Origin: CAMEON01 sp045128275
GTDB taxonomy: Bacteria > Bacillota > Clostridia > Oscillospirales > CAG-272
DNA length: 64,000 nt
Direction of reading: 5' to 3'
Assembly: GCA_045128275.1 (NCBI GenBank)
Contig: JBGVRH010000059.1
Span: 1-64,000 of the forward strand
Within the stretch, counting starts at the first letter, position 1. Every line of letters starts with the position of its first letter. Below are positions 34,057 through 41,622 of this stretch, piece by piece. The notes under the pieces were generated by a model. The model ran no database searches, was not told the DNA's origin, and saw only the letters and a list, made by a program, of their open reading frames with translations. Position numbers and translations under genes: made by a program.

Positions 34057-34595
34057 ACCCGATACCCCCTTTCCGCAAGGTATGCCCGTAGCTTCTCACG
34101 GGTCTTGTGGAGCCGCATATACACCGCCTTGTCGGTCAGTCCCATCTGTGCGGCCAGGTCGTCGATGGCGTAGGAATACCAGTACCGTCCCATGAAGAGC
34201 ACGCGGTTGGTCTCGTCCAGACTCTCTAAAAAGCTATTGAGCAGGGAAGCAAGCTCCCCAGCGTCCTCCATTGCGGCGGGGATGCAGGCCTCCAGCTCCT
34301 CAAAGGACACCGTCAGCCCTTGGTTGCGCTTCTCACGGCGCAGGTCGCGGAGGCGGTTGAGGGACAGGTTGCGGGCGATGCGGCACACAAAGGCGCACAG
34401 GGAGCCCGGCTTGGTGGGGGGAATGGAATTCCAGGTCTTGAGATAGGTGTCACTCACGCACTCCTCCGCGTCGGGACGGCTGTCCAGTATGTTCATGGAC
34501 ACCTGCATACAGACCTTGCCGTAGCTCTTGTCGGTCTCGGCGATGGCCTGCTCGTTGCGGGCGAAGTACAGGTCGATGATGTCTTGATCGTTCAT
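34053..34595 (-). CDS. ECF-type sigma factor (cassette D)
   Basis: 180 residues: DAEECVSDTYLKTWNSIPP in region 2 and AIDDLAAQMGLTDKAVYMRLHKTREKL in region 4, ending AERGYRV. Very like its neighbours in regions 1-2 but more different in region 4, so promoter choice may differ. Start at 34595 after AAGGAGGAAATC. Confidence 0.92.
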   Translation of the reverse strand: MNDQDIIDLYFARNEQAIAETDKSYGKVCMQVSMNILDSRPDAEECVSDTYLKTWNSIPPTKPGSLCAFVCRIARNLSLNRLRDLRREKRNQGLTVSFEELEACIPAAMEDAGELASLLNSFLESLDETNRVLFMGRYWYSYAIDDLAAQMGLTDKAVYMRLHKTREKLRAYLAERGYRV

Positions 34596-34618
34596 GATTT
34601 CCTCCTTGCTTGGGATAT

Positions 34619-34636
34619 GGTACCTATTATGACACC
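34619..34636 (-). promoter_or_regulatory. Leader motif GTGTCA-N6-GTAC, cassette D
   Basis: Minus strand GGTGTCA-TAATAG-GTACC; the GTAC is again 25 bases before the start codon, as in cassette C. Confidence 0.55.
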
Positions 34637-34707
34637 GTTTTCTCGGATTTTTTTCTTGTTTTCGGAAAATATTTCAAAAAATTGTTTTTTTACGGGTGGC
34701 TACCTAT

Positions 34708-34736
34708 ATCATACAGGGAAAACGGGGGTGTGTCAA
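34708..34736 (-). promoter_or_regulatory. Promoter of sigma cassette D
   Basis: Minus strand TTGACA (34736-34731), 17-base spacer ending CCTG, TATGAT (34713-34708), then ATAGGTAGCC as in cassette E. Confidence 0.85.
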
Positions 34737-34759
34737 GGGGGAGGGGGATTTTTGTGAAG

Positions 34760-34786
34760 AAAAAGGAGCGGCCGAAGGCCGCTCCC
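34760..34786 (-). terminator. Intrinsic terminator of sigma cassette E
   Basis: Minus-strand stem GGAGCGGCC/GGCCGCTCC followed by TTTTTCTT, shortly after the stop at 34793. Confidence 0.88.
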
Positions 34787-34792
34787 AAAAGA

Positions 34793-36373
34793 TCAAGGAA
34801 CGTAATTGTAATGAAAGGTGGCATTGGATAAGGTGTTGTTGAACTGACCGATGCGGATCCTTCTCCACTGTTTCTCAGAGCCGGCGTAGTAGATGTCCTT
34901 TACCCGATAAGCGTAAAATGCACTGTCGCCAATGAAATCTAAGCTGGTGGGGATCGTGATGGCCTTCATGTAGAAGCAATCCTCAAACGCACCGTTTGCG
35001 ATCCCGATGGTCCCTTCGCGGCAAACCACCTCGGCGACCGATTCATCACACGCCACGATCCAATTCCCTACGTAGGTGACTCCGCCTTCTTGGGCTAAGC
35101 CGGTACAGCCCTCAAATGAATTCGCTCCAATGTGGGTGACACTGTCGGGAATGGTCATGGAGGTGAGGGCCGAGCAGTCTTTGAACGCTCCGTAGTCAAT
35201 ATCCTTTAGACCGCCGGTGACGGTGACAGAGGTCAGAGAGGAGCAATTTTTGAATGCGTTCTCGCCAATGGATGTGACCCCTTCGGGAATGACAACGGAG
35301 GTCAAGTCGGAGCAGTTCAAAAACGCATTTTCCCGAATGGCGGGGAAGTCACCGGCAAGGGTAATGGTGGTCAGAGAAATGCAATCCTCGAACGCAGAAG
35401 CGCCAAGCTCGGTCACGCTGTCGGGAATGACCACCGAAGTCAGGTATCGGCAATTTGAGAACGCATGATCTCCGATCACGACCACACCGTCGGGGATCTC
35501 GATGGAGGTCAATTTATAACAGCCTTCAAAAGCATTTTCCAAGATCCCCTTGGTGCCTTCCTTCCACGTGACTTCACTCAGATACAAGTCGCAGTCCACG
35601 ACCCAATTCCCCACGTAATACAAGCCTTTTTTCCTTCTTCGGATCTTGGGGGATTCGTCAAACGCCTTATGGCCAACGCTGACCACGCTGTCGGGAACTA
35701 CGATGGAGGTCAGATCGCAGCAGAAGAAGAATGCGTATTCTTCAATGTGTGTGACGGTATCGGGAATCACCACCGAGGTGATGGCCCGACCACTGAATGC
35801 CTCCCTGCCAATGGCGGTCACGATATCCCCGTCGGGAGATACGGGTGGGATCACAATATCCATGTTCGGCCAGGGGTCGTTACTTTCTGCGACATAGCAG
35901 GTCCCGTCGCCGTTGGAGACGTATTTCAGGAACTCAGAGGGGGCAAGGGTCTCGGATTCAATCTCGGGTTCGGTTTCAGTTTCGGTTTCAGCTTCGGTTT
36001 CAGTTTCGGTTTCGGTTTCCGACTCGGGCTTGCTCTCGCCCTCGCCCTCCTCGAATCGGCTCTGCTCCTGCTCGGCGGAAGTCTCGTCCTCCGTCCCCAC
36101 AGGCGGCGTATCCCCGCCGTTGCCCAGCAGGAACGCTCCCACAGCCACCCCCGCGGCTACCACCACGCCCGCTACCAGCGCGATCCAACCGCCCTTAGCC
36201 AGCCACGCGCCAAAGCCTGTCTTGGCGGCGGTGCCGCTCCCCGCGGCAGAAAGGGAATAGAGAGGCGCGCCCGCCGCGCCGCCCAGCAGGGACAGGGGCA
36301 GAGCCTCGGTCACGAACTCGTCGGGGAGCTTCCCCATGATCTCAAAAAGCTGTTCGCCCGTCAGTCGGCTCAT
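34793..36373 (-). CDS. Membrane-anchored LRR_5 protein coupled to an ECF sigma factor (cassette E)
   Basis: 526 residues from the ATG at 36373 that overlaps the sigma stop. Cytosolic motif L16-P-D-E-F20-V-T-E23, KTGFGAWLAKGGWIAL (51-66), helix about 61-83, then an acidic stalk rich in Glu/Thr/Ser (about 95-145) whose DNA is a near-tandem repeat of TCGGTTTC-like units. Residues 165-510 are LRR_5 repeats (AFSNCRYLTSVVIPDSV, AFKNCSSLTSVTV and others). Inferred to sense an outside or wall ligand and to control the paired sigma. Confidence 0.82.
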   Translation of the reverse strand: MSRLTGEQLFEIMGKLPDEFVTEALPLSLLGGAAGAPLYSLSAAGSGTAAKTGFGAWLAKGGWIALVAGVVVAAGVAVGAFLLGNGGDTPPVGTEDETSAEQEQSRFEEGEGESKPESETETETETEAETETETEPEIESETLAPSEFLKYVSNGDGTCYVAESNDPWPNMDIVIPPVSPDGDIVTAIGREAFSGRAITSVVIPDTVTHIEEYAFFFCCDLTSIVVPDSVVSVGHKAFDESPKIRRRKKGLYYVGNWVVDCDLYLSEVTWKEGTKGILENAFEGCYKLTSIEIPDGVVVIGDHAFSNCRYLTSVVIPDSVTELGASAFEDCISLTTITLAGDFPAIRENAFLNCSDLTSVVIPEGVTSIGENAFKNCSSLTSVTVTGGLKDIDYGAFKDCSALTSMTIPDSVTHIGANSFEGCTGLAQEGGVTYVGNWIVACDESVAEVVCREGTIGIANGAFEDCFYMKAITIPTSLDFIGDSAFYAYRVKDIYYAGSEKQWRRIRIGQFNNTLSNATFHYNYVP

Positions 36374-36912
36374 ACCGTGTACCCCCCTTCGGTCAGAAAG
36401 TCTCGGAGCTTGTTGCGGGTCTTTTGGAGGCGCAGAGCCACGGCGTTGGGGGTCAGCTCCCAATGGGTAGCCAGATCCTTCACCGACATACCGTGCCAGT
36501 AGCGACCTACGAAGAGCCTACGCTCGGCCTCGTCCAGCCCCCGCAGGAATTCCGCGAGAAGCTCGGGGAGGATCTCGGCGTGGGACTCGTCCACGGGGAT
36601 GCAGTCCTCCAGCTCCTCGAAGGACACCGTCAGCTCGCGGTTGCGGCGGTCACGGCGCAGGTCGCGGAGACGGTTGAGGGACAGATTCCGCGCGATACGG
36701 CAGACGAAGGCGCACAGGGAGTTGGGCTTGGTGGGCGGGATGGAGTTCCACGTTTTCAGATAGGTATCGTTGACGCACTCCTCGGCGTCGGGATGGCTTT
36801 GCAGGATGTTCATGGATACCTGCATACAGGCCTTGCCGTAGCTCTTGTCGGTCTCGGCGATTGCCTGCTCGTTGCGAGCAAAATACAGAGCGATGATCTC
36901 TTGGTCGTTCAT
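36370..36912 (-). CDS. ECF-type sigma factor (cassette E)
   Basis: 180 residues: DAEECVNDTYLKTWNSIPP in region 2 and SVKDLATHWELTPNAVALRLQKTRNKL in region 4. The end reads TEGGYTV; Gly replaces the Arg of the usual ERGY, but the DNA still gives GAAGGGGGG as ribosome site. Region 4 is closer to cassette A than to C or D. Start at 36912 after AAGGAGGAACCT. Confidence 0.92.
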   Translation of the reverse strand: MNDQEIIALYFARNEQAIAETDKSYGKACMQVSMNILQSHPDAEECVNDTYLKTWNSIPPTKPNSLCAFVCRIARNLSLNRLRDLRRDRRNRELTVSFEELEDCIPVDESHAEILPELLAEFLRGLDEAERRLFVGRYWHGMSVKDLATHWELTPNAVALRLQKTRNKLRDFLTEGGYTV

Positions 36913-36941
36913 AGGTTCCTCCTTTTTGGGTTTGAAATGTC

Positions 36942-36960
36942 TCTGTACTTATATTGACAC
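36942..36960 (-). promoter_or_regulatory. Leader motif GTGTCA-N6-GTAC, cassette E
   Basis: Minus strand GTGTCA-ATATAA-GTACAGA, with the GTAC 33 bases before the start codon. Confidence 0.55.
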
Positions 36961-37036
36961 TCTTTGGTGTCGGTTCATGTCCGATATTTGCTTCTTTTTT
37001 GAAAAAAAGAAAAAATCTTGGTGTGCGGCTACCCAT

Positions 37037-37065
37037 ATCATACAGGGTGGGAGAACGCTTGTCAA
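37037..37065 (-). promoter_or_regulatory. Promoter of sigma cassette E
   Basis: Minus strand TTGACA (37065-37060), 17-base spacer ending CCTG, TATGAT (37042-37037). Confidence 0.85.
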
Positions 37066-37137
37066 GGGGAAAACGCTCTTTTGTCGGAGACATTCCTCAA
37101 AGGGCCGGCGATTTTTTGCGAAATCCCCTTTGCTATC

Positions 37138-37166
37138 TTGATTTTTATCCCATTTTATGATATACT
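37138..37166 (+). promoter_or_regulatory. Promoter for the L-serine dehydratase gene
   Basis: TTGATT (37138-37143), 17-base spacer, TATACT (37161-37166), about 36 bases before the start. Confidence 0.8.
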
Positions 37167-37208
37167 GAAGGGTAGAACAAAATCCACACCGAAAGGAAGG
37201 CTTTCGCC

Positions 37209-38432
37209 ATGAAATCCGTCCGCACCATATACAAGATGGGCATGGGCCCCTCCTCCTCCCACACCATGGGCCCCGCCTTTGCCGCCCGTACCTTCAAGGA
37301 CACCCACCCCGAGGCCGACCGCTTCACCGTCATCCTCTACGGCTCTCTGGCCAAGACGGGCAAGGGTCACGGCACTGACCGCGCCATCACCGATACCCTC
37401 GCCCCCATCCCCGCCGAGATCGTGTTCAATATGGACGATGAGATCGCCGCCACCCTCCCCCACCCCAATACGCTGGATTTCATCGGCTATTCGGGAGACA
37501 TCGAGATCGGACGGATGCGTTTCCTGTCCATCGGCGGCGGTGAAGTGCGAATGGACGGGGAAGAGAGCCGCTTTGCCCTGCCTCCCGAGCTGTACAAGGA
37601 GGAGAGCTTCACCGAGATCGCGGATTTGTGTAAGTCCCGGGGTATCCGCCTCTCGGACTACGTCTTCGAGCATGAGGACGCGGATTTCCCCGCCTTCCTG
37701 CTGGACGTGTGGCACACCATGACCGCCGCCATCCGCGAGGGCCTGACCCATACGGGCATCCTCCCCGGCGGCCTGGAGGTGGAGCGCAAGGCCCAAAGAT
37801 TGTACAACCAGCGCCACATCGACGAGTCCCCCCAGACCCGCGAGAACCGCCTGGTCTGCGCCTATGCCTTCGCCGTCAGCGAGCAGAATGCCGACAACGG
37901 GGTCATCGTCACCGCCCCCACCTGCGGCTCCTGCGGAGTCCTCCCCGCCGTCCTGAGGTATATGCAGGACAAGAACGGCTTTTCCGACCGCGACGTTGTC
38001 CGCGCCCTAGCCGTGGCGGGTCTGATCGGTGACCTGGTGGCCACCAACGCCTCCGTCAGCGGCGCGGAATGCGGCTGTCAGGCCGAGGTAGGCACCGCCT
38101 GCTCCATGGCCGCCGCCGCCCTCTGCGAGCTGTTCGAGATGGGCATCGACCAGATCGAGTACGCCGCCGAGATGTCCCTGGAGCATCACCTGGGACTGAC
38201 CTGCGACCCCGTCTGCGGGCTTGTGCAGATCCCCTGCATCGAGCGCAACGCCGTGGCCGCCATGCGCGCCATCAACGCGCTCTCCCTGGCCAACTTCCTG
38301 TCGGGAAGCCGTAAGATCTCCTTCGATCTGGTGGTGGAGACCATGTACCGCACCGGCCTCGACCTGTCCCACCTGTACAGAGAGACCTCCGAGGGCGGGT
38401 TGGCAAAGCTGTATCGGCATCCGGGGAGTTAA
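37209..38432 (+). CDS. sdaA: L-serine ammonia-lyase, iron-sulfur type, single chain
   Basis: 407 residues, joining the beta-type N-terminal domain (1-about 140, opening with MGMGPSSSHTMGP) to the alpha-type catalytic domain (TAPTCGSCGVLPA, GAECGCQAEVG and DPVCGLVQIPCIERN, which supply the [4Fe-4S] Cys). It turns L-serine into pyruvate and ammonia and is oxygen-sensitive. The N-terminal domain is shorter than in E. coli SdaA (about 450 residues). ATG at 37209 after AAAGGAAGG. Confidence 0.94.
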   Translation: MKSVRTIYKMGMGPSSSHTMGPAFAARTFKDTHPEADRFTVILYGSLAKTGKGHGTDRAITDTLAPIPAEIVFNMDDEIAATLPHPNTLDFIGYSGDIEIGRMRFLSIGGGEVRMDGEESRFALPPELYKEESFTEIADLCKSRGIRLSDYVFEHEDADFPAFLLDVWHTMTAAIREGLTHTGILPGGLEVERKAQRLYNQRHIDESPQTRENRLVCAYAFAVSEQNADNGVIVTAPTCGSCGVLPAVLRYMQDKNGFSDRDVVRALAVAGLIGDLVATNASVSGAECGCQAEVGTACSMAAAALCELFEMGIDQIEYAAEMSLEHHLGLTCDPVCGLVQIPCIERNAVAAMRAINALSLANFLSGSRKISFDLVVETMYRTGLDLSHLYRETSEGGLAKLYRHPGS

Positions 38433-38497
38433 AGAGAGCAACGGGAACGCAAAGCTTCATAAAGGATCATGAAATACGAGTTGGGGGAGATGAGAGT

Positions 38498-39046
38498 ATG
38501 CGTTTTAAGATCTTCAAAAGAACATTTGTCGTTTTCATTATCTTGATGGCAATTTTTTTGGTTGGCTGTCAAAAAACACAGGAATACCACATACACGCCC
38601 AGCAATGTGAGTGGATTTTTGGTCAAACTCCGAAACAACTGATGAGATCGAAGCATGATTGTATGGACACGGTCGGAGATTTCCGAAGAAAATCATATGT
38701 CGATAAAAACGGCCATTTATGCCTTGTGCTGACCGAATCTCAAGCAGAGGCCATGAAAGAGTGGTTGGTGGAATTTTCCGAATTGGATAACAGATCGGAT
38801 GTAGAAGTGAGCGAGGATCTGTCAAGTGTAACAGTGTACTTTTCTCCTAAATTGTTAGAAGAAGGCGGCTCCGAATTGGATTCCTTGGTACGGGTGGTAA
38901 ATACCGTAGCGGGAAAAATCATGTTGAAACAAAGGCTTGATGGAGTTCCACCAGAGGAGGTTTCATTCCTATACACAGAAAGGAATATTGAAACGGGAGA
39001 GGTTATATATACTGAGGTCTATAAGCCGATATTGGTTGATCCATAA
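38498..39046 (+). CDS. AT-rich lipoprotein of unknown function
   Basis: 182 residues. Signal FVVFIILMAIFL with lipobox VGC (Cys about 24). The mature part is charged and has no motif that I recognise. Codon use is clearly AT-richer than in flanking genes, which points to recent acquisition. It stands between sdaA and a dispersed element (39054-39306), which begins eight bases after its stop. Start preceded by GGGGGAGATGAGAGT. Confidence 0.7.
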   Translation: MRFKIFKRTFVVFIILMAIFLVGCQKTQEYHIHAQQCEWIFGQTPKQLMRSKHDCMDTVGDFRRKSYVDKNGHLCLVLTESQAEAMKEWLVEFSELDNRSDVEVSEDLSSVTVYFSPKLLEEGGSELDSLVRVVNTVAGKIMLKQRLDGVPPEEVSFLYTERNIETGEVIYTEVYKPILVDP

Positions 39047-39053
39047 ATATTTG

Positions 39054-39306
39054 TTCAAATTGGGATTTGTCGGTCTGTCGGGCACGATGGCACGGCTGCC
39101 AATAACCCATTGTAGGGAGCGACGCCCTCGTCGCTCCTCAACCTGAAAATTGTCCTTTATCTATTGTCAGATATATGTTTTTGCCTGTACACCCAAAACA
39201 TATTGGTGTGTGCTATGTGGCGGAGCGACGAGGGCGTCGCTCCCTACGTTGGGTTGTCAAATATCAAACAGTCGTGCCAAAACCCACCGACAAACCCAAA
39301 TTTGAA
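39054..39306. repeat. Dispersed intergenic element, copy 5, with clear inverted ends
   Basis: Starts TTCAAATTGGGATTTGTCGG and ends CCGACAAACCCAAATTTGAA, inverted repeats of each other with two differences. A second, inner pair is GGGAGCGACGCCCTCGTCGC (39117-39136) and its complement (39233-39245 region). It lies between the lipoprotein and the ribosome site of the next gene. Confidence 0.75.
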
Positions 39307-39322
39307 ACATCAAGGAGCCTGT

Positions 39323-40618
39323 ATGTCTCTGCCAACTCATATCCAACAAACCTACACCGCCATCCTCCGCGAGGAGCTTGTCCCCGCCATGGGCTGTACC
39401 GAGCCCATCGCCATTGCCTACGCCGCTGCCATCCTCCGCCACGCCCTGGGGGCTGACCCCACTGCCCTGCGGGTGGAGCTGAGCGGAAACATCATCAAGA
39501 ATGTCAAGTCCGTCATCGTCCCCGCCACCGACGGCATGCACGGCATCGAGGCCGCCGTGGCCGCGGGCATCGTGGCAGGCTGTCCCGATCGCAAGCTGGA
39601 GGTGCTGTGCGCCCTGAAGCCCGCCGATGCCGACCGCATCCGCGACTTTCTGAACACCACCACTCCCGCCGTCAGCGAGCTGGAGACCAAGCACCCCTTC
39701 GAGCTGGTCATGACGGGGGAGGCTACCGTGGAGGGGCAAGCCGTGACCGTCACCGTCCATCTCATTGACCGCCACACCAACGTGGTATCCGTGGACAGAA
39801 ACGGCCAAGACCTCACCGACCGCTACCTCTACGGCGAGTCCCTCGTACATACTGAGCCCGCCGACCGCTCCCTCCTCAACGTGCAGGATATCATCACCTA
39901 CGCCGAGGAGGTGGAGCTGGACGAGGTCAGACCCCTGCTGGAGCGGCAGATCGCCATGAATATGGCCATCGCCGAGGAGGGTCTGCGGTGCGAGTACGGC
40001 GCGTCCATCGGCCGTCTGCTCTACAATGGCGGTCACAGCGACCTCCGCACCAAGGCCCGTGCCTACGCCGCCGCAGGGTCGGATGCCCGCATGAACGGCT
40101 GTGAGCTGCCCGTGTGCATCATCTCGGGGAGCGGCAATCAGGGCATGACCGCCTCTGTCCCCGTGGTGGTCTACGCCAAGGCTTGGCACACCGACAACGA
40201 GACCCTCCTCCGCGCCCTGCTGGTGTCCAACCTCATCACCGTCCACCAGAAGACGGGCATCGGCTGTCTCTCGGCCTACTGCGGTGCCATCAGCGCGGGA
40301 TGCGGGTGCGGATGCGGCATCTGCTACCTGGCAGGGGGGCGGTTCAACGAGATCGCCCACACCCTGGTCAACGCAGTGGCCATTCTGTCGGGCACCATCT
40401 GCGACGGAGCCAAGGCCTCCTGCGCCGCCAAGATCGCCATGGCGGTGGAGGCGGGCATCATGGGCTATGACATGATGCGCTCGGGCCGCCAGTTCTACGG
40501 CGGTGACGGCATCGTCACCAAGGGGGTGGAGAACACCATCCGCAACATCGGCCGATTGGCCCGCGACGGCATGAGCGAGACGGATCGGGAGATCATCCGC
40601 ATCATGCTGGGGGAGTAA
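39323..40618 (+). CDS. cyuA: L-cysteine desulfidase (CyuA/UPF0597 family)
   Basis: 431 residues from the ATG at 39323, with AAGGAG before it. VPAMGCTEPIAIAYAAA (about 19-35) and the Cys-rich GIGCLSAYCGAISAGCGCGCGICYL (about 310-335) are the family marks; the Cys should hold a [4Fe-4S] cluster. Related to the serine dehydratase alpha fold, it degrades L-cysteine to pyruvate, ammonia and sulfide. It lies after another Fe-S lyase (sdaA) but is separated from it by foreign-looking DNA. No promoter was found close by; it may lie within the repeat element. Confidence 0.88.
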   Translation: MSLPTHIQQTYTAILREELVPAMGCTEPIAIAYAAAILRHALGADPTALRVELSGNIIKNVKSVIVPATDGMHGIEAAVAAGIVAGCPDRKLEVLCALKPADADRIRDFLNTTTPAVSELETKHPFELVMTGEATVEGQAVTVTVHLIDRHTNVVSVDRNGQDLTDRYLYGESLVHTEPADRSLLNVQDIITYAEEVELDEVRPLLERQIAMNMAIAEEGLRCEYGASIGRLLYNGGHSDLRTKARAYAAAGSDARMNGCELPVCIISGSGNQGMTASVPVVVYAKAWHTDNETLLRALLVSNLITVHQKTGIGCLSAYCGAISAGCGCGCGICYLAGGRFNEIAHTLVNAVAILSGTICDGAKASCAAKIAMAVEAGIMGYDMMRSGRQFYGGDGIVTKGVENTIRNIGRLARDGMSETDREIIRIMLGE

Positions 40619-40623
40619 GATAA

Positions 40624-40661
40624 AAAACAGGGTGTCGCTTTTCGGGCGGCACCCTGTTTTC
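40624..40661. terminator. Bidirectional intrinsic terminator
   Basis: AAAACAGGGTGTCGC/GCGGCACCCTGTTTT, one G-U pair, A-run on one side and T-run on the other. It serves both cyuA (+) and the converging gene at 40667 (-). Confidence 0.9.
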
Positions 40662-40666
40662 ATGGG

Positions 40667-41503
40667 TCAGGCCTCGGCAAAGACCTGACGGAGCTTGTCA
40701 GCCTCTATGGGATCGCGGATGTTGCGGTCGATGTACTCTTCCACGCTCCCCTCCATCTCGTAGCGGATCAGGGAGGGGGAGACGCGGGATTTGATATACA
40801 GCATGGTATCCGCATCGGGTTTGAAGGTGTATTTCCGACCGTTCTCCATGGTCAGCGTGACTTGTACGGAAAGACTGGAAAGCCAACTGATGCCACGATT
40901 TCGGCGGACTCGGTATCGATCGATGGAAAACGTGACCGCTTCGATCTCCTCCGCCTCCATGCGTTTGGTCTCCGTGTTGAAGCCGTTTTTGACCGTGACC
41001 GACAGATCTCCATGGAGATCCACTCTCCCGTACACGCTCAGAACCGAGAGTATTATGGACACCAGAAGCGCCACCGCCACCAGCACGGCGGCCAGTCCCC
41101 GCTCCCGCTTCTTCGCGGGCTTCAAGGGGGTCTCCCGCTTGCGAAACAGGGGGTGGATATCCACACGCCCGCCGCGGAAGCCGTAGATCACGTCCTTGCG
41201 CCCGAAGAAGGGCTGGCGGTTGACCATGCCGACGGCCAGTACCGAGAAGAGGGGGACACCCGAAACGAACATGGACAGAAGCACCCACAGAGCGAACCGC
41301 CCGGGTTTGGTGGAGCCGATCACCGTGGGATCCGAGAAGGACACGCGGTCGCCCAGCAGAAGGGCGGCGATGAGGGGGCTGAAGGCGATGCAGAAGGCCA
41401 GAACCGAAAGGAACACGTAGATGCCCTTATCCAGCCGCGACAGCGGGGGAGCCTTACGCAGAGAGTTTGCGGGGGAGGAACGCTTGCGATGCTTCTTGGC
41501 CAT
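40667..41503 (-). CDS. Membrane protein of unknown function
   Basis: 278 residues from the ATG at 41503 (GAAAGGAGCAGATC before it). A basic N-terminus (MAKKHRKRSS) is followed by helices at about 28-50, 71-93 and 135-155, then a C-terminal domain of some 115 residues with ITMENGRKYTF-like beta strands. Helix pairs plus a small soluble domain resemble bacterial PH-like membrane proteins in layout, but I see no decisive motif. Monocistronic with its own promoter. Confidence 0.65.
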   Translation of the reverse strand: MAKKHRKRSSPANSLRKAPPLSRLDKGIYVFLSVLAFCIAFSPLIAALLLGDRVSFSDPTVIGSTKPGRFALWVLLSMFVSGVPLFSVLAVGMVNRQPFFGRKDVIYGFRGGRVDIHPLFRKRETPLKPAKKRERGLAAVLVAVALLVSIILSVLSVYGRVDLHGDLSVTVKNGFNTETKRMEAEEIEAVTFSIDRYRVRRNRGISWLSSLSVQVTLTMENGRKYTFKPDADTMLYIKSRVSPSLIRYEMEGSVEEYIDRNIRDPIEADKLRQVFAEA

Positions 41504-41531
41504 GATCTGCTCCTTTCGGTGGAATGAGTCC

Positions 41532-41560
41532 AGTATACCACAATCCCGCGAAAATGTCAA
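41532..41560 (-). promoter_or_regulatory. Promoter for the membrane protein at 40667
   Basis: Minus strand TTGACA (41560-41555), 17-base spacer, TATACT (41537-41532). Confidence 0.82.
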
Positions 41561-41574
41561 TCAACAATTTTGAG

Positions 41575-41607
41575 AAAGGGAACGCCCCCGCACTCGCGGG
41601 GGCGTTC
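41575..41607 (-). terminator. Intrinsic terminator of the DOMON/CBM9-like protein gene
   Basis: Minus-strand stem GAACGCCCCCGC/GCGGGGGCGTTC, followed by CCCTTTCTC. The T-run is weak but the stem is strong. Confidence 0.75.
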
Positions 41608-41622
41608 GGTATGGTCGGAAAA

